Shown here piece by piece: positions 7,652-17,313 of a DNA stretch of 64,000 nucleotides. A program made the position numbers and the translations under genes. The stretch's first letter is position 1, and the number at the start of each line of letters is the position of its first letter. This DNA comes from Natronospira bacteriovora (GTDB lineage Bacteria > Pseudomonadota > Gammaproteobacteria > Natronospirales > Natronospiraceae). The stretch covers positions 186,001 to 250,000 of the forward strand of contig NZ_JAVDDT010000002.1 of assembly GCF_030848495.1 (NCBI RefSeq), written 5' to 3'. The notes below the pieces were generated by a model that saw only the letters and a program-made list of their open reading frames with translations, was not told the DNA's origin and made no database searches.

Positions 7652-9463
7652 TCAGCCCGCCAATCGCTCGGCCAGGCCGGAATGGCGGCGGGTCTGGCGG
7701 CCGATGGCGGCACGCAGGATGTCTTCAGGGCCGTGCAGGCTCAGGCTTTTCCTGGCGCGGGTAATGCCGGTGTAGAGCAGCTCCCGGGACAGAACCGGGG
7801 TATCCACCGCCGGCAGCAGCAGGTGCACATGCTCGAACTCCGAGCCCTGGCTCTTGTGCACCGTCATGGCGTAGACGCTGTCATGTTGGGGCAGGGCCGT
7901 GGGCAGCAGGGCGCGGGGTTGCTCGCCCGTCTGGAACCAGACCCGCCGTCGCCCGGCCTTGTCCGCCAGGCAGATGCCGATGTCGCCGTTGAACAGCCCC
8001 GCCCGGTAGTCATTGTGCTGGATGATGATGGGCCGGCCCGGATACCAGGTTTCGGCCGGGTCCAGGCCAGCTTCCCGGCAGAGACGCTCGTGGATGGCCT
8101 GGTTGAGGCTGTCGCTGCCAGTGGGGCCGACGCGGGTGGCGGTCAGCAGCTGGATCTCGCCCAACCGGGCCAGGGCGGCCACCGGGTCGCTTTCGCTGAG
8201 CAGGGGGGCATGCGCCGCCGCCACGGTTTCAACCAGGGCGTCGAGCCCGTCGCCGGCGTCCAGCCGCGCTTCGATGGCTTCCGGCGCGGCTTCCCGGATC
8301 ACGCCCATGGCCGAATCGGCATCGCCGGCGTTGACTGACGCAGCCAGTCGGCCGATGGCACTGTCGGCGGTGAAACGGTGGCTGGTCTGCAAGGTGACCA
8401 CATGATCGGCCAGCGGCGGCAAGGGCGGGTCGGCGGTGGGGGCGTCCGACTTGAGCAGGGGCGCGAAGGCCTCGCGCTGTTGGGGACCGAAACCGTTCAC
8501 GCCGGCCGCCCGGCACAGCTCGGCCAGCACCGATCCGGATTCCACCGAGGCCAGCTGGTAGCGGTCACCGAGCAGGATCAGGCGCCCATGGCGCGGCATG
8601 GCATCCACCAGCTTGGCCATCATCGGCAGGTCCACCATGGAGGCCTCGTCCACGATCACCACATCGGCATTGAGGGGGTTGTCGCGGTCATGGCGTGGCC
8701 GGGTGGTGTCACCGCGCAGGCCCAGCAGGCGGTGCAGCGTGGCGGCATCCTCCGGCAGGCTGGGCCCGAGGGCCTCGCTGTCGGGCAGATCCGCCAGGCC
8801 ATTGCGCATGGACTCCATCATGCGCGCGGCGGCCTTGCCGGTGGGGGCGGCCAGGGCGATGGTGGGCACCGGGGTCTGGCGGGCGGCGGCATCCGCGAGC
8901 AGCAGTTTGACCAGGCGCAGCACGGTGTAGGTCTTGCCGGTGCCGGGGCCGCCGGAGATCACGCAGAAGCGGTGGCGCAGGGCGGTGGCGGCCGCCACCG
9001 CCTGCCAGTGGGTCTCTTCATCGCCCACCCAGGCGTAATCAAACAGTTCGCCCTCGCGCTCCAGGGGGGCGGTGTCCACCGCCGCCGGGGCGGTGCCGAT
9101 CATGGCCTTCAGGCGTTCGGCCAGCAGGGCCTCGTATTGCCAGTAGCGATGGAGGTAGAGCCGCTCGCCCTCCAGGATAAGGGGCCGGGCTTCGCCGGGC
9201 TCGCCCACCAGCCGGCTTTCCGCCAGCGACTGGCGCCAGGCGGCCGTCTCGCAGATGGGGTTTTCCTCGGGGATCGCCGGGGGTGCCTGCTCGTCCAGCG
9301 GCAGGCAGGTATGGCCTTCGCCCACGGCCCGGTTGGCCAGCGCCAGGGCCAGTGCCACACGTTCGTCGGCACCATGGCGCAGGCCCCAATCGGCCAGGGC
9401 GGTGTCCACCGCCCGCAGCCGGCCCTCGGCGCAGGCCCGTCGCAATCGTTGGGCAAGACTCAT
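7652..9463 (-). CDS. recD: Exodeoxyribonuclease V subunit alpha (RecD helicase)
   Basis: This is the 5'-3' motor subunit of RecBCD, which resects double-strand breaks for recombination. The 603-residue length is close to E. coli RecD (608). Walker A is SGGPGTGKT (about residues 170-178), Walker B/DEAD-like is VIVDEASMVD, and the C-terminal helicase motif is AMTVHKSQGSEF. The ATG overlaps the recB stop in an ATGA (9460-9463), so translation is probably coupled. It is the last gene of the recC-recB-recD operon and converges on the EAL gene. Confidence 0.96.
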   Translation of the reverse strand: MSLAQRLRRACAEGRLRAVDTALADWGLRHGADERVALALALANRAVGEGHTCLPLDEQAPPAIPEENPICETAAWRQSLAESRLVGEPGEARPLILEGERLYLHRYWQYEALLAERLKAMIGTAPAAVDTAPLEREGELFDYAWVGDEETHWQAVAAATALRHRFCVISGGPGTGKTYTVLRLVKLLLADAAARQTPVPTIALAAPTGKAAARMMESMRNGLADLPDSEALGPSLPEDAATLHRLLGLRGDTTRPRHDRDNPLNADVVIVDEASMVDLPMMAKLVDAMPRHGRLILLGDRYQLASVESGSVLAELCRAAGVNGFGPQQREAFAPLLKSDAPTADPPLPPLADHVVTLQTSHRFTADSAIGRLAASVNAGDADSAMGVIREAAPEAIEARLDAGDGLDALVETVAAAHAPLLSESDPVAALARLGEIQLLTATRVGPTGSDSLNQAIHERLCREAGLDPAETWYPGRPIIIQHNDYRAGLFNGDIGICLADKAGRRRVWFQTGEQPRALLPTALPQHDSVYAMTVHKSQGSEFEHVHLLLPAVDTPVLSRELLYTGITRARKSLSLHGPEDILRAAIGRQTRRHSGLAERLAG

Positions 9464-12400
9464 AGCAGCACCCCCTGTTCGGGCTCAGGACGGGTTCCGG
9501 CCAGCGCCCGGTCCAGCGCCGTGATCAGCGCCGTGGGCGGCTGGTCGCTGAAGACACCGTCTGAATGTTCGCCACCGCGCATGCCCCGGAGGAAGAGATA
9601 ATGCACCCCGCCCAGGTGGGTCTCCGGTTGGTAGCCGGGCAGCCGCAGGGCCAGGTGACGGTGCAGGGCCACGCAATAGATCAGGTATTGCAGGTCGTAA
9701 TGGGCCACGCTCACCGCCTGGCGCAGTCGGGCCGGGGCGTAGTCCGCCTGGTCGGGGCCCAGGTCATTGGTCTTGTAGTCGATCACGTAATAGCGGCCGT
9801 CGGCTTCCACAATAAGGTCGATGTAGCCGTGCATGAGCCCGGCCAGGGTTTCCCGCTGGCGGGCCTCCGGCAGTTCGATGGCGTAACCGTGCCGGTGCAG
9901 CTGGTCCATGACCGTCGCCACCGATTGCCCGCCCAGGCCGAGCATGAATTCCATCTCCGCCAGTCGTTGCGTGGCCGGCACGGCGGCGAGGGGGCCGATG
10001 CCGGGCAGTTGTGTGTGCAGGCAGCGCGAGATCAGCCCGCCCACCTGTTCCAGCAGTGTCTGCCGCGCCCGGCCGTCGGGCAGGACCAGGCCGGCATCAA
10101 CTAGCTGCTTTTCCACATGGCCCTTGTGGGACTCGTCCAGAGGCTGGTCCGGGCCGGGCCAGTCGGCGAAGTCGGCCTTCTCCAGCATGTCGTGGACCGC
10201 AATACCGAAACCGGCACCGCGCAGGCCGATGTCGCCACCGGCGGCGGCCAGTTGTTCATCGGCCACTTCGTCGCCGGCGCCGGTGCCCAGTTCGGTGCCG
10301 GCGGTGGCGTGGGCCGCGCCACGCACCAGGCGTGTAAAGCTGAACACCGACCAGGGCGGCCGCGGCCGCGGCCAGTCCGAACGGGCCTCACCGGCCGGCG
10401 CCGGTGGGCGCGGGGCGCGGGCGTCCGGCGGCAGGGTGTCGGGCAGCGCCTCCAGCCGGATGGCGCCTGGCGCCTGTTCGGCCAGCACGCCCAGGCGCTC
10501 AGCGGTGCATTCGGGCGTCATCCATTTTGGCGCCTTGGTGCTGCGGTCCCGAACATCGGCACTGACCCCGTCGGCCTGGTGCAGCAGCCAGGCCAAGGCG
10601 CCGTTCTGGGCGGTGTTGATCGGGCCCCAGGGCAGGTAACAGGCCTGCTCGGCCCGGGTCAGGGCGACGTACAGCAGGCGGATCGCCTCGGCCCGGTCCT
10701 CGGCGATGGCCTGCCTGGCAGTGTCGTCGCCGGGGCCGGCCAGGAAGTCCAGGCAGGCCCGGCCCTGCTCGTCGTGGTGGAGGAAGGGTGGCTTGTCGGC
10801 CGCCCCGCCGGCGCCCAGCAGCGGCGCGAAGGGCAGCAGGACGATGCCGTACTGCAGGCCCTTGACCTTGTGCACCGTGGCGATGCGGATCAGGGCATCG
10901 TCGGATTCCAGGCGCAGTTGTCGTTCATCGTCGCCGCTATCCCCGCCGGGGTCTTCGATCATGCGGTGGAGCCAGTCAATCAGCCCGTCCGGGCCGAATT
11001 GCTCGCCACTGGCCTGCTGCAGCAGCTCGGCCAGCTGCAGGTAATTGCTCATGCGCCGCTCACCATCCTCCAGGGCCAGCAGACGCGGGGCCTCGTCCTG
11101 CAGCAGGGGCTGCAGCATGGCCAGTACCCCGGCCTGCCGCCAGGCTTCGTGGGCCTGCTGGAAACGGGCGGTGACCTGGCGCCATGCCTCTTCGTCCTCC
11201 GCCAGCCGGATCAGGTCACCCAGGCGGTGGCCCAGGAGTGGCGTGGCCAGGGCCGCCCGCAGGGCGTCCTCGTCGGCGGGGGTGGCCGTGGCCTGGAGCA
11301 GGCGCAGCAGGTGCTCGGCTTCCTCGCTGGCAAACACGCTCTGCTGGTGCAGGCAGACCGCGGCGATGCCGCGCCGGCTCAAGGCCTGTTGCACGGCCGC
11401 CGCCTGGTCATTGGTATTGACCAGCACGGCAATGTCGGCCGGCGCCAGGGGGCGGGGCGCTTCCCTTGCCTTCACCACCTCGCAGCGCCCGTCCAGCAGC
11501 TGATGGATCTGGTGCACGGTGGCATCGATCAGGCGGGGCTCGGCGTTCTTCTTGGGCAGGGCTTCGTCCATCCGCCACAGGGTCATGGCCGGCAGGGGCT
11601 CGCCGTCGCGGCGGATCTCCCGGTCGCCGGCCTTGCGTCCGGCCTTGACCGGCTGAAAGCGAATATCCTCGATCACGAAGGCCTGTTCGCCACCGGCGCG
11701 AAAGACCGTTTCCACCGCATCCAGCACGGACTGGGTGGAGCGGAAGTTGGTGTCCAGGTGATAGCGGGCATCGGCGTCCCGCACTGCCTGCAGATAGGCG
11801 AAGACATCCCCGCCACGGAAACCGTAGATGGCCTGCTTGGGGTCACCGATCATCAACAGCCCGCCACGCTCGCGTTCCCGGTAGATGCGGCGCAGGATGG
11901 CGTACTGCAGCGGGTCGGTGTCCTGGAACTCATCCACCAGGGCCCAGGGCCAGGTGCTGTGCAGGGAGTCGGCCAGGGCTGGCCCGCCCTGTTCATCATG
12001 AATGGCCTCCGACAGGCCGGTGATCATGTCATTGAAACTGTACTTGCGGCGTTCCCGCTTGCGGGCCAGGACCGTTTCCCGGACGTGTGCCAGGGCCTCG
12101 CGCAAGGCGCCCAGGCGGCCCAGGGGCTGGACCTCGGCCAGAGCCCGGCTCAGTGCCAGCTCCTGGGGCCGGAACCAGCTCTCGGCGGGTTTTTTCTTGC
12201 ACAGCGCCCGCACGCCCTCATCCGAGCCCAGTTGCACCAGCCAGTCAGGCAGGCCCACATGCCCGTTCGCGGTGCCCATGACACCGGCGCCAATCTGGCT
12301 GGCCAGTTCCCCGGCGCCACCGGCCCGCTGCAGGGCAGTTTCCAGGCTCTTTTTCTTGAGAAAGGCCTGCTCGGCCTCGCATTGCTCGAGCAGCTCGGCG

Positions 12401-13113
12401 AGCCTCTCGCCTTCGGCTTCCCAGAGACGGCGGGCCCTGGCGGTGAGCTTGTCGATGCGGGCCGGGTCCGGTCCGGTGAGGCTCACATGCGGCTTTCTCA
12501 GGACCGGCTCCAGATCCTTTTTCAGCGCTTCCGGGTCGGGCCAGAGCTGCAGAAAGGCCAGGGCCTGGTCAGCGGGACGGCCCACCACCTGGCCGCGCCA
12601 GTAATCGCTGATCACCTCGGTGAACAGGGGTTGGTCGTCCACCTGTTCACCCCGGTCGAAGGGCAGGGCGCTGTCGAAGGCATTTTCCGCGGCGGCCTGC
12701 TGGGCGAAGCCGTGGATGGTGCTGATGGTGGCCTCGTCCATGCGCGCGGCGGATTCACGCAAGTGGCGGATCACGGCTTCCCGCCCCCGTTGGCCGGCCA
12801 CCCGCTCAATGATGGTCAGGGCGAATTGCTGTTCGTGATCGTCGTCTTCGGCCGAGTCCGGGTCCATGGCCAGCCGGGCGGCCTGGCCCAGGCGGGCGCG
12901 AATGCGTTCCCGCAGCTCCTGGGTGGCGGCACGGGTAAAGGTCATGACCAGAATCTCGCGCACCGACAGCCACTGCTCCAGCAGCAGGCGCAGGTAAAGC
13001 CCGGCCAGGCTGAAGGTCTTGCCGGTGCCGGCGCTGGCCTCGATCAGGCGCAGGCCATGCAGCGGCACCGTGGCCGCGTCGAAACGCTCCCATTGCGGTT
13101 CGCGCCGGCTCAT
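9460..13113 (-). CDS. recB: Exodeoxyribonuclease V subunit beta (RecB helicase/nuclease)
   Basis: RecB is the 3'-5' helicase and the nuclease of RecBCD. It is 1217 residues long (E. coli 1180). The N-terminal UvrD-like helicase has Walker A EASAGTGKT (about residues 25-33), VMTFTRAAT, LVDEFQDTDPLQ and GDPKQAIYGFRG. The C-terminal nuclease has the catalytic VIDYKTND motif near residue 1090, so the nuclease should be active. Its ATG overlaps the recC stop (13110-13113) and its stop overlaps the recD start. The ptrA gene that separates recC and recB in E. coli is absent. Confidence 0.96.
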   Translation of the reverse strand: MSRREPQWERFDAATVPLHGLRLIEASAGTGKTFSLAGLYLRLLLEQWLSVREILVMTFTRAATQELRERIRARLGQAARLAMDPDSAEDDDHEQQFALTIIERVAGQRGREAVIRHLRESAARMDEATISTIHGFAQQAAAENAFDSALPFDRGEQVDDQPLFTEVISDYWRGQVVGRPADQALAFLQLWPDPEALKKDLEPVLRKPHVSLTGPDPARIDKLTARARRLWEAEGERLAELLEQCEAEQAFLKKKSLETALQRAGGAGELASQIGAGVMGTANGHVGLPDWLVQLGSDEGVRALCKKKPAESWFRPQELALSRALAEVQPLGRLGALREALAHVRETVLARKRERRKYSFNDMITGLSEAIHDEQGGPALADSLHSTWPWALVDEFQDTDPLQYAILRRIYRERERGGLLMIGDPKQAIYGFRGGDVFAYLQAVRDADARYHLDTNFRSTQSVLDAVETVFRAGGEQAFVIEDIRFQPVKAGRKAGDREIRRDGEPLPAMTLWRMDEALPKKNAEPRLIDATVHQIHQLLDGRCEVVKAREAPRPLAPADIAVLVNTNDQAAAVQQALSRRGIAAVCLHQQSVFASEEAEHLLRLLQATATPADEDALRAALATPLLGHRLGDLIRLAEDEEAWRQVTARFQQAHEAWRQAGVLAMLQPLLQDEAPRLLALEDGERRMSNYLQLAELLQQASGEQFGPDGLIDWLHRMIEDPGGDSGDDERQLRLESDDALIRIATVHKVKGLQYGIVLLPFAPLLGAGGAADKPPFLHHDEQGRACLDFLAGPGDDTARQAIAEDRAEAIRLLYVALTRAEQACYLPWGPINTAQNGALAWLLHQADGVSADVRDRSTKAPKWMTPECTAERLGVLAEQAPGAIRLEALPDTLPPDARAPRPPAPAGEARSDWPRPRPPWSVFSFTRLVRGAAHATAGTELGTGAGDEVADEQLAAAGGDIGLRGAGFGIAVHDMLEKADFADWPGPDQPLDESHKGHVEKQLVDAGLVLPDGRARQTLLEQVGGLISRCLHTQLPGIGPLAAVPATQRLAEMEFMLGLGGQSVATVMDQLHRHGYAIELPEARQRETLAGLMHGYIDLIVEADGRYYVIDYKTNDLGPDQADYAPARLRQAVSVAHYDLQYLIYCVALHRHLALRLPGYQPETHLGGVHYLFLRGMRGGEHSDGVFSDQPPTALITALDRALAGTRPEPEQGVLL

Positions 13114-16100
13114 GTGGCTTCTCCTTCCGTGCCCGGTGCCTCATCCGCCGGAATCAGGTGAGCGGTCAGGGGCCCACAGATGGCTTCGGCAACCCGGCAG
13201 AAGTCGCTGCTCTCGGCCTCGGCGCCAAGGAAGTACGGGGCCGGCGCCAGCACCAGCCGGAACCAGGGATCCGAAAGTTCCCAGGCTGGTGTCCAGGTGT
13301 TGGCCAGGTAACCGTTGCGTGACTCCAGGGCCTCGTCCGGCGATTTGGGTTCCTTCGTGTGTGCCGGGGACTGTTCTTCGGCAAAGCGCCCGCCCAGGCT
13401 GGGCAGGAAAGGCAGGGGATGCTGGCGGCCTTCATGATGAAGATCCAGCCATCGCTCGAGCTGCTCACGCGCCGCTTCCCGGCTGAGTTCCGCGGCCATC
13501 ACGCTCAGGCTGCCCTCCGCCAGGCCCGCGCACTGGAGTCGGCCGTCGTGGCCGGCCGCCCGCAGGGCCAGATAGTCCAGCCAGAAGGCGAGGCGGTGGC
13601 GGGTGCCCAGCTTGCCCACCTGGATGCGTCGCAGGCCGTCCGGGAAGACGTCCCGCACCACGCCGCGCAGGCGGTGCTCGCCAAGGCGGAGGTCAATGTC
13701 CACGGCCTCGGCCGGGTCGCCGTTGTCATGCCAGGCCTGCCAGGCCGGCAACAGGGCGTTGACGTCTTCAACAAGAGCGCGGTATTCGGGCCGGTCCAGG
13801 GGCGGGGGCGGCAGCACGCCACGGGCGCGGATGAGCGCGTCGGGTTCCGGTGTCAGGGGCCCGTCTTCGCAGGCCCGCTGGAACAGTTCCCGGCGCAGCT
13901 GGTGGGCGGTCAGCCCGTCCACGCGGCGCGGTTCCTCGTCCTCCAGCAGGCTTTCCTTGCTGTCCAGGGCCAGGTGCAGGCATTCGCGGAAGAAGTAGCG
14001 TGGCGGATGATCCACAAAGCGGGCCAGATCCGCCAGACCGACCGTGGTCTCCGTGGGCGGCCGGGCACGGCTGCCGTCGACAAAGTGCGGCGCCGTGGTG
14101 CGGTCGCCGAACTGGGCCCGGGTGCCGGCCAGCCATTCGCCCTGGAAGGTGAAAACCCGTTCCTCCTCCCCGGCGTCGAAATAGCGGCGGCTGAAGGGCT
14201 GCATGGGCTGGTGGGTGATCAGGCGCTGGTGGGCGGCCTTGCGATCCAAGGCGCGCAGGTAATGGCCGTGGAGGAAATCCAGCAGCTCGCCCACCACCGG
14301 CGAGGGCTCCAGCTCCTCGCCACTGCGCACGTCCTGGCCGGTGAAGGAAAGGTAAAAGGTATCCCGCGCCGCCATCACGGCCTGCAGAAAGAGCAGGCGG
14401 TCGTCATCCCGGGTGCTGGCATCCCCCAGGCGCGGGAAGCGGCGGATGAGATTGAAACTGCGATTGCGATCCTGGCGGGGGAAATCACCGTCGTTCATGC
14501 CGAGGATGGCCACCATGCGAAAGGGCACGGCCCGCAAGGGCACCAGGCCGCAGAAGGTGATGCCCGCGCCCAGGAAAGGCTGGCGTTCGCCGCTGTCATC
14601 CAGCGCCTGACCGAGCGCCTCGCGGACCGCCTCCCAGGAAAGGAGCGTGTCCCCGCCCAGGTTGTCGTCCGCTGTGCCCAGTACCTGCAGGGCCTCGTGG
14701 ACCATGGCCATGGCCATGGTCTCCTGGGGCTCTTCGCGGTCAGGGGCGAACAGGTCGTCCAGCATGGCATTGAGCCGCTCCCGCCAGTCCGCCGCACTGG
14801 CCGGCTCAGCCAGGGTGTCGCGCCAGTGGCGCAGGCGCTCCAGCAGCCACCAGAGCTTGCCCAGGGCCGCGGTACCGCCGCCCTCCAGTTCGCTCCAGGG
14901 CGCCACGTCGGCGGTGAGGCGGTCATCGTCGGCCTGGGCCAGGCCCAGCAGCAGACGGTCGAGGCCGAAGCGCCAGCTGTTCTGTTCCCAGTCGCCGGCG
15001 CCGGCCGCCTGACGGGTGCCGGCGTCCAGGCCCCAGCGCACCCCGGCCGCCGCGATCCACTGGCTCAGGCTGTCCAGGTCGGCGCCGTCGAGACCGAAGC
15101 GGCGCATCACCGCGGGCACCGAGGCCAGGCCCATCACTTCGCTGGCCGTCCAGCGCGACAGTGGCAACTCCAGCAGTTCATGCACGCTGCGGGCGATCGG
15201 GTGGGTGGACAGCCGGGCCTGATCGGAAACGGTATAGGGCAGGGCATGGGCCCCCTCCTCGCCACCGAAGACGGCGTGAATGGCCGGGGCGTAGCGGGCC
15301 ACGTCCGGCAGCATCACCAGGATGTCGCGGGGCTGCAGGGACTCATCGGCGGAAAGGCGGTCCAGGATCTGGTCATGCAGTACCTGCACTTCCCGCAGGG
15401 GGCCGTGGCAGGCGTGAATCTGCAGGGAGGCGTCGGGCCCGGCGTCATCGCTCTGGTCGGCCGCAGCGTCCATGCGAATGATGCCCCGCTGCAGGCGATG
15501 CAGCAGGGCATCGCCCTCGGGCGGCCGGTAGGCCAGGGCCTCGCCCAGCTCCGGTTCATGGATGGCCGAGAGCTCATCGGAATACAGCACCCGAAGAAAG
15601 TCCCGGGCCGGCCGGCCCAGACTGGCCAGCAGGGGATGACCACCCGCCACGGCGTCTTCGCCGGGGATACTGTCGGCGGACGGATCCAGGCTTAGGGAGA
15701 CCTTACGGCTGTCGATATCACCCCAGTACTCGGCGCTGGGGTTCGGCAGCAGGTAATGCACGGACACCTCCCGGCCCAGGCCATAGAGCAGGCGCAGGTA
15801 GTCCGGCGGCAGGTTGCCCAGACCGAAGCAGTACAGCCGTTCCGGCCAGGCCTGCCGGTCCAGGCTGTCCGCGCTCTCTTCCAGGCCCTGGGTAAACTCG
15901 GTCAGCAATCGGGCGCGATGGCGTTCGCCCAGGCGGGCGACCAGCGCCCGCCACAAGGGGGCCTGCCAGTCTGCCGGCGCGCGGTCCTCGCCTTCACCGG
16001 TCTCCCATGCCGCCAGCATCTCGCGCCGATAGATCAGGTACTGGTCGAAGACATCGGCCAGTTGCTCGGCCAACTGCCAGCGCCGCAGTTCCGTCGGTTT

Positions 16101-16442
16101 GCCGTCGAGATAATGACCCACCCGCGGGATCGATTCGGCCAGCTCGGGCAGCATGGCATAGAGATGCCAGCGCAGGTTCTCCCGTTCATAGGCAGAGCTG
16201 TCCGGCGAGGCGGGCAGGCTGCTGCTGAGCAGGCGCCAGAAGAACTTCGCCGGCAACAGAAAGTTGAGATTGGCCGCCACGCCATCACTCTCGGCCAGCT
16301 TCATCTGCAGCCAGCGGCCCACGCCCCGGTTCGGCACCAGCACCGTCTCGGTGGCCAGCGGCCCGGCGGGCGAACGCGAGAGCAGAGCGCCCAGCAATTC
16401 CGCCAGGCGCTCCAGATCGTGGTGGTGATAGAGGTGAAACAA
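13110..16442 (-). CDS. recC: Exodeoxyribonuclease V subunit gamma (RecC)
   Basis: RecC is the Chi-recognition scaffold of RecBCD, with inactive helicase and nuclease folds. The N-terminal LFHLYHHHDLERLAELL matches the RecC opening, and VLVPNRGVGRWLQMKLAE and LGMNDGDFPRQDRNRSFNLI are family signatures. I choose the TTG at 16442 (1110 residues): GAAGGAG sits seven bases upstream, and the protein then begins at the conserved strand. An in-frame ATG at 16481 would add 13 residues but has no well-spaced ribosome-binding site. It is the first gene of the operon. Confidence 0.93.
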   Translation of the reverse strand: MFHLYHHHDLERLAELLGALLSRSPAGPLATETVLVPNRGVGRWLQMKLAESDGVAANLNFLLPAKFFWRLLSSSLPASPDSSAYERENLRWHLYAMLPELAESIPRVGHYLDGKPTELRRWQLAEQLADVFDQYLIYRREMLAAWETGEGEDRAPADWQAPLWRALVARLGERHRARLLTEFTQGLEESADSLDRQAWPERLYCFGLGNLPPDYLRLLYGLGREVSVHYLLPNPSAEYWGDIDSRKVSLSLDPSADSIPGEDAVAGGHPLLASLGRPARDFLRVLYSDELSAIHEPELGEALAYRPPEGDALLHRLQRGIIRMDAAADQSDDAGPDASLQIHACHGPLREVQVLHDQILDRLSADESLQPRDILVMLPDVARYAPAIHAVFGGEEGAHALPYTVSDQARLSTHPIARSVHELLELPLSRWTASEVMGLASVPAVMRRFGLDGADLDSLSQWIAAAGVRWGLDAGTRQAAGAGDWEQNSWRFGLDRLLLGLAQADDDRLTADVAPWSELEGGGTAALGKLWWLLERLRHWRDTLAEPASAADWRERLNAMLDDLFAPDREEPQETMAMAMVHEALQVLGTADDNLGGDTLLSWEAVREALGQALDDSGERQPFLGAGITFCGLVPLRAVPFRMVAILGMNDGDFPRQDRNRSFNLIRRFPRLGDASTRDDDRLLFLQAVMAARDTFYLSFTGQDVRSGEELEPSPVVGELLDFLHGHYLRALDRKAAHQRLITHQPMQPFSRRYFDAGEEERVFTFQGEWLAGTRAQFGDRTTAPHFVDGSRARPPTETTVGLADLARFVDHPPRYFFRECLHLALDSKESLLEDEEPRRVDGLTAHQLRRELFQRACEDGPLTPEPDALIRARGVLPPPPLDRPEYRALVEDVNALLPAWQAWHDNGDPAEAVDIDLRLGEHRLRGVVRDVFPDGLRRIQVGKLGTRHRLAFWLDYLALRAAGHDGRLQCAGLAEGSLSVMAAELSREAAREQLERWLDLHHEGRQHPLPFLPSLGGRFAEEQSPAHTKEPKSPDEALESRNGYLANTWTPAWELSDPWFRLVLAPAPYFLGAEAESSDFCRVAEAICGPLTAHLIPADEAPGTEGEAT

Positions 16443-16579
16443 GAGGCCGCTCCTTCGCCGTGCCTGATCATTGCAGGCCATACCTTATCCCATCCGGGCG
16501 ACAGATGATGTCGCTCAGCAGACGGGAACCGGATGGCAGGTCGCCGCCGTTTCGCCGCCGCCGAGCGGGCCGTCTGAAC

Positions 16580-17293
16580 TCAGTTCCCCATTTTGAAAGT
16601 CGCGTTCACGGTTGCACTCAGGGAAATGGGTTCGGGCTCGAAACGGATGGCGGTATCTGCCTGCTCCATGCGAGAGCCGGTGACCATCAAGCGCTCGAAG
16701 CCGCTGGCCTCTTCGGCCCGGATGAGACGGCCCAGCTCACGTTCATCACCACGGGCGATGGCGGCGGCCCGCTGGCGGGCATCGGCGGTGGCTTCGGCCA
16801 GCAGCGCCTGCTGGATGGCGCGGGGATCCTGCAGACGCGACTGCACGCGCTGCAGCTCGCCGGCCCCCGAGACCAGCAGGTCACCGAGCAGGGCGCCCAC
16901 ATCCAGATCGGCATCCACGTTCAGGCGCACTTCCCGGGACAGGCGCATCTCGCCAAGCACCCGGCGCTGCTGTTCACGATCCCAGTGGCTCTCCTGGCGC
17001 AGCTGCACCTCCCAGGCGCGGATATCCTCATCCGCAAGGCCGTAGTCGCGTGCAATCGCCATGATGCGATCGAGGCGGTTCTCCAGCGGCCCGGCCAGGG
17101 CGGTGCCGTCCTCGCCACGTTCCACCAGCAGAAGATGTACCTGGTAGTAGTCGGGCATCTGTTGGCGTTCGGCCGAGCCGGTGACCGTGACGGTGTCGGG
17201 CCCGCCGTTCGTGGTCGCGGCATTGCAACCGGCCAGGGCAACGGCCAGCAGGGTGATCAGCACGCAGCTGAAGGTACGTGGATGGTATTTCAT
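16580..17293 (-). CDS. SIMPL-domain (DUF541) lipoprotein
   Basis: A 237-residue exported protein with a signal peptide ending in the lipobox LAGC. It has the SIMPL/DUF541 layout: the VTVTGSAERQQMPDYY opening, a LGEMRLSREVRLNV core, and an ARQRAAAIARGDERELG helix. The Lys2 and DUF541 relatives are periplasmic proteins of unclear biochemical function. GGGAGGG lies five bases before the ATG at 17293, so I prefer it to the in-frame starts at 17305 and 17317. It is 20 bp downstream of the WYL regulator gene on the same strand, and the two are probably co-transcribed. Confidence 0.8.
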   Translation of the reverse strand: MKYHPRTFSCVLITLLAVALAGCNAATTNGGPDTVTVTGSAERQQMPDYYQVHLLLVERGEDGTALAGPLENRLDRIMAIARDYGLADEDIRAWEVQLRQESHWDREQQRRVLGEMRLSREVRLNVDADLDVGALLGDLLVSGAGELQRVQSRLQDPRAIQQALLAEATADARQRAAAIARGDERELGRLIRAEEASGFERLMVTGSRMEQADTAIRFEPEPISLSATVNATFKMGN

Positions 17294-17313
17294 GTTCCCT
17301 CCCATTTTTTGCT

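Noticed and set aside
10117-13161. Plus-strand open frame of 1014 codons
   Set aside because: It is antisense to recB, has low-complexity Gly/Gln/Ala composition, and no family motif. Long antisense frames are expected in GC-rich DNA.
13359-15695. Plus-strand open frame of 778 codons
   Set aside because: It lies entirely opposite recC and shows the same shadow composition.
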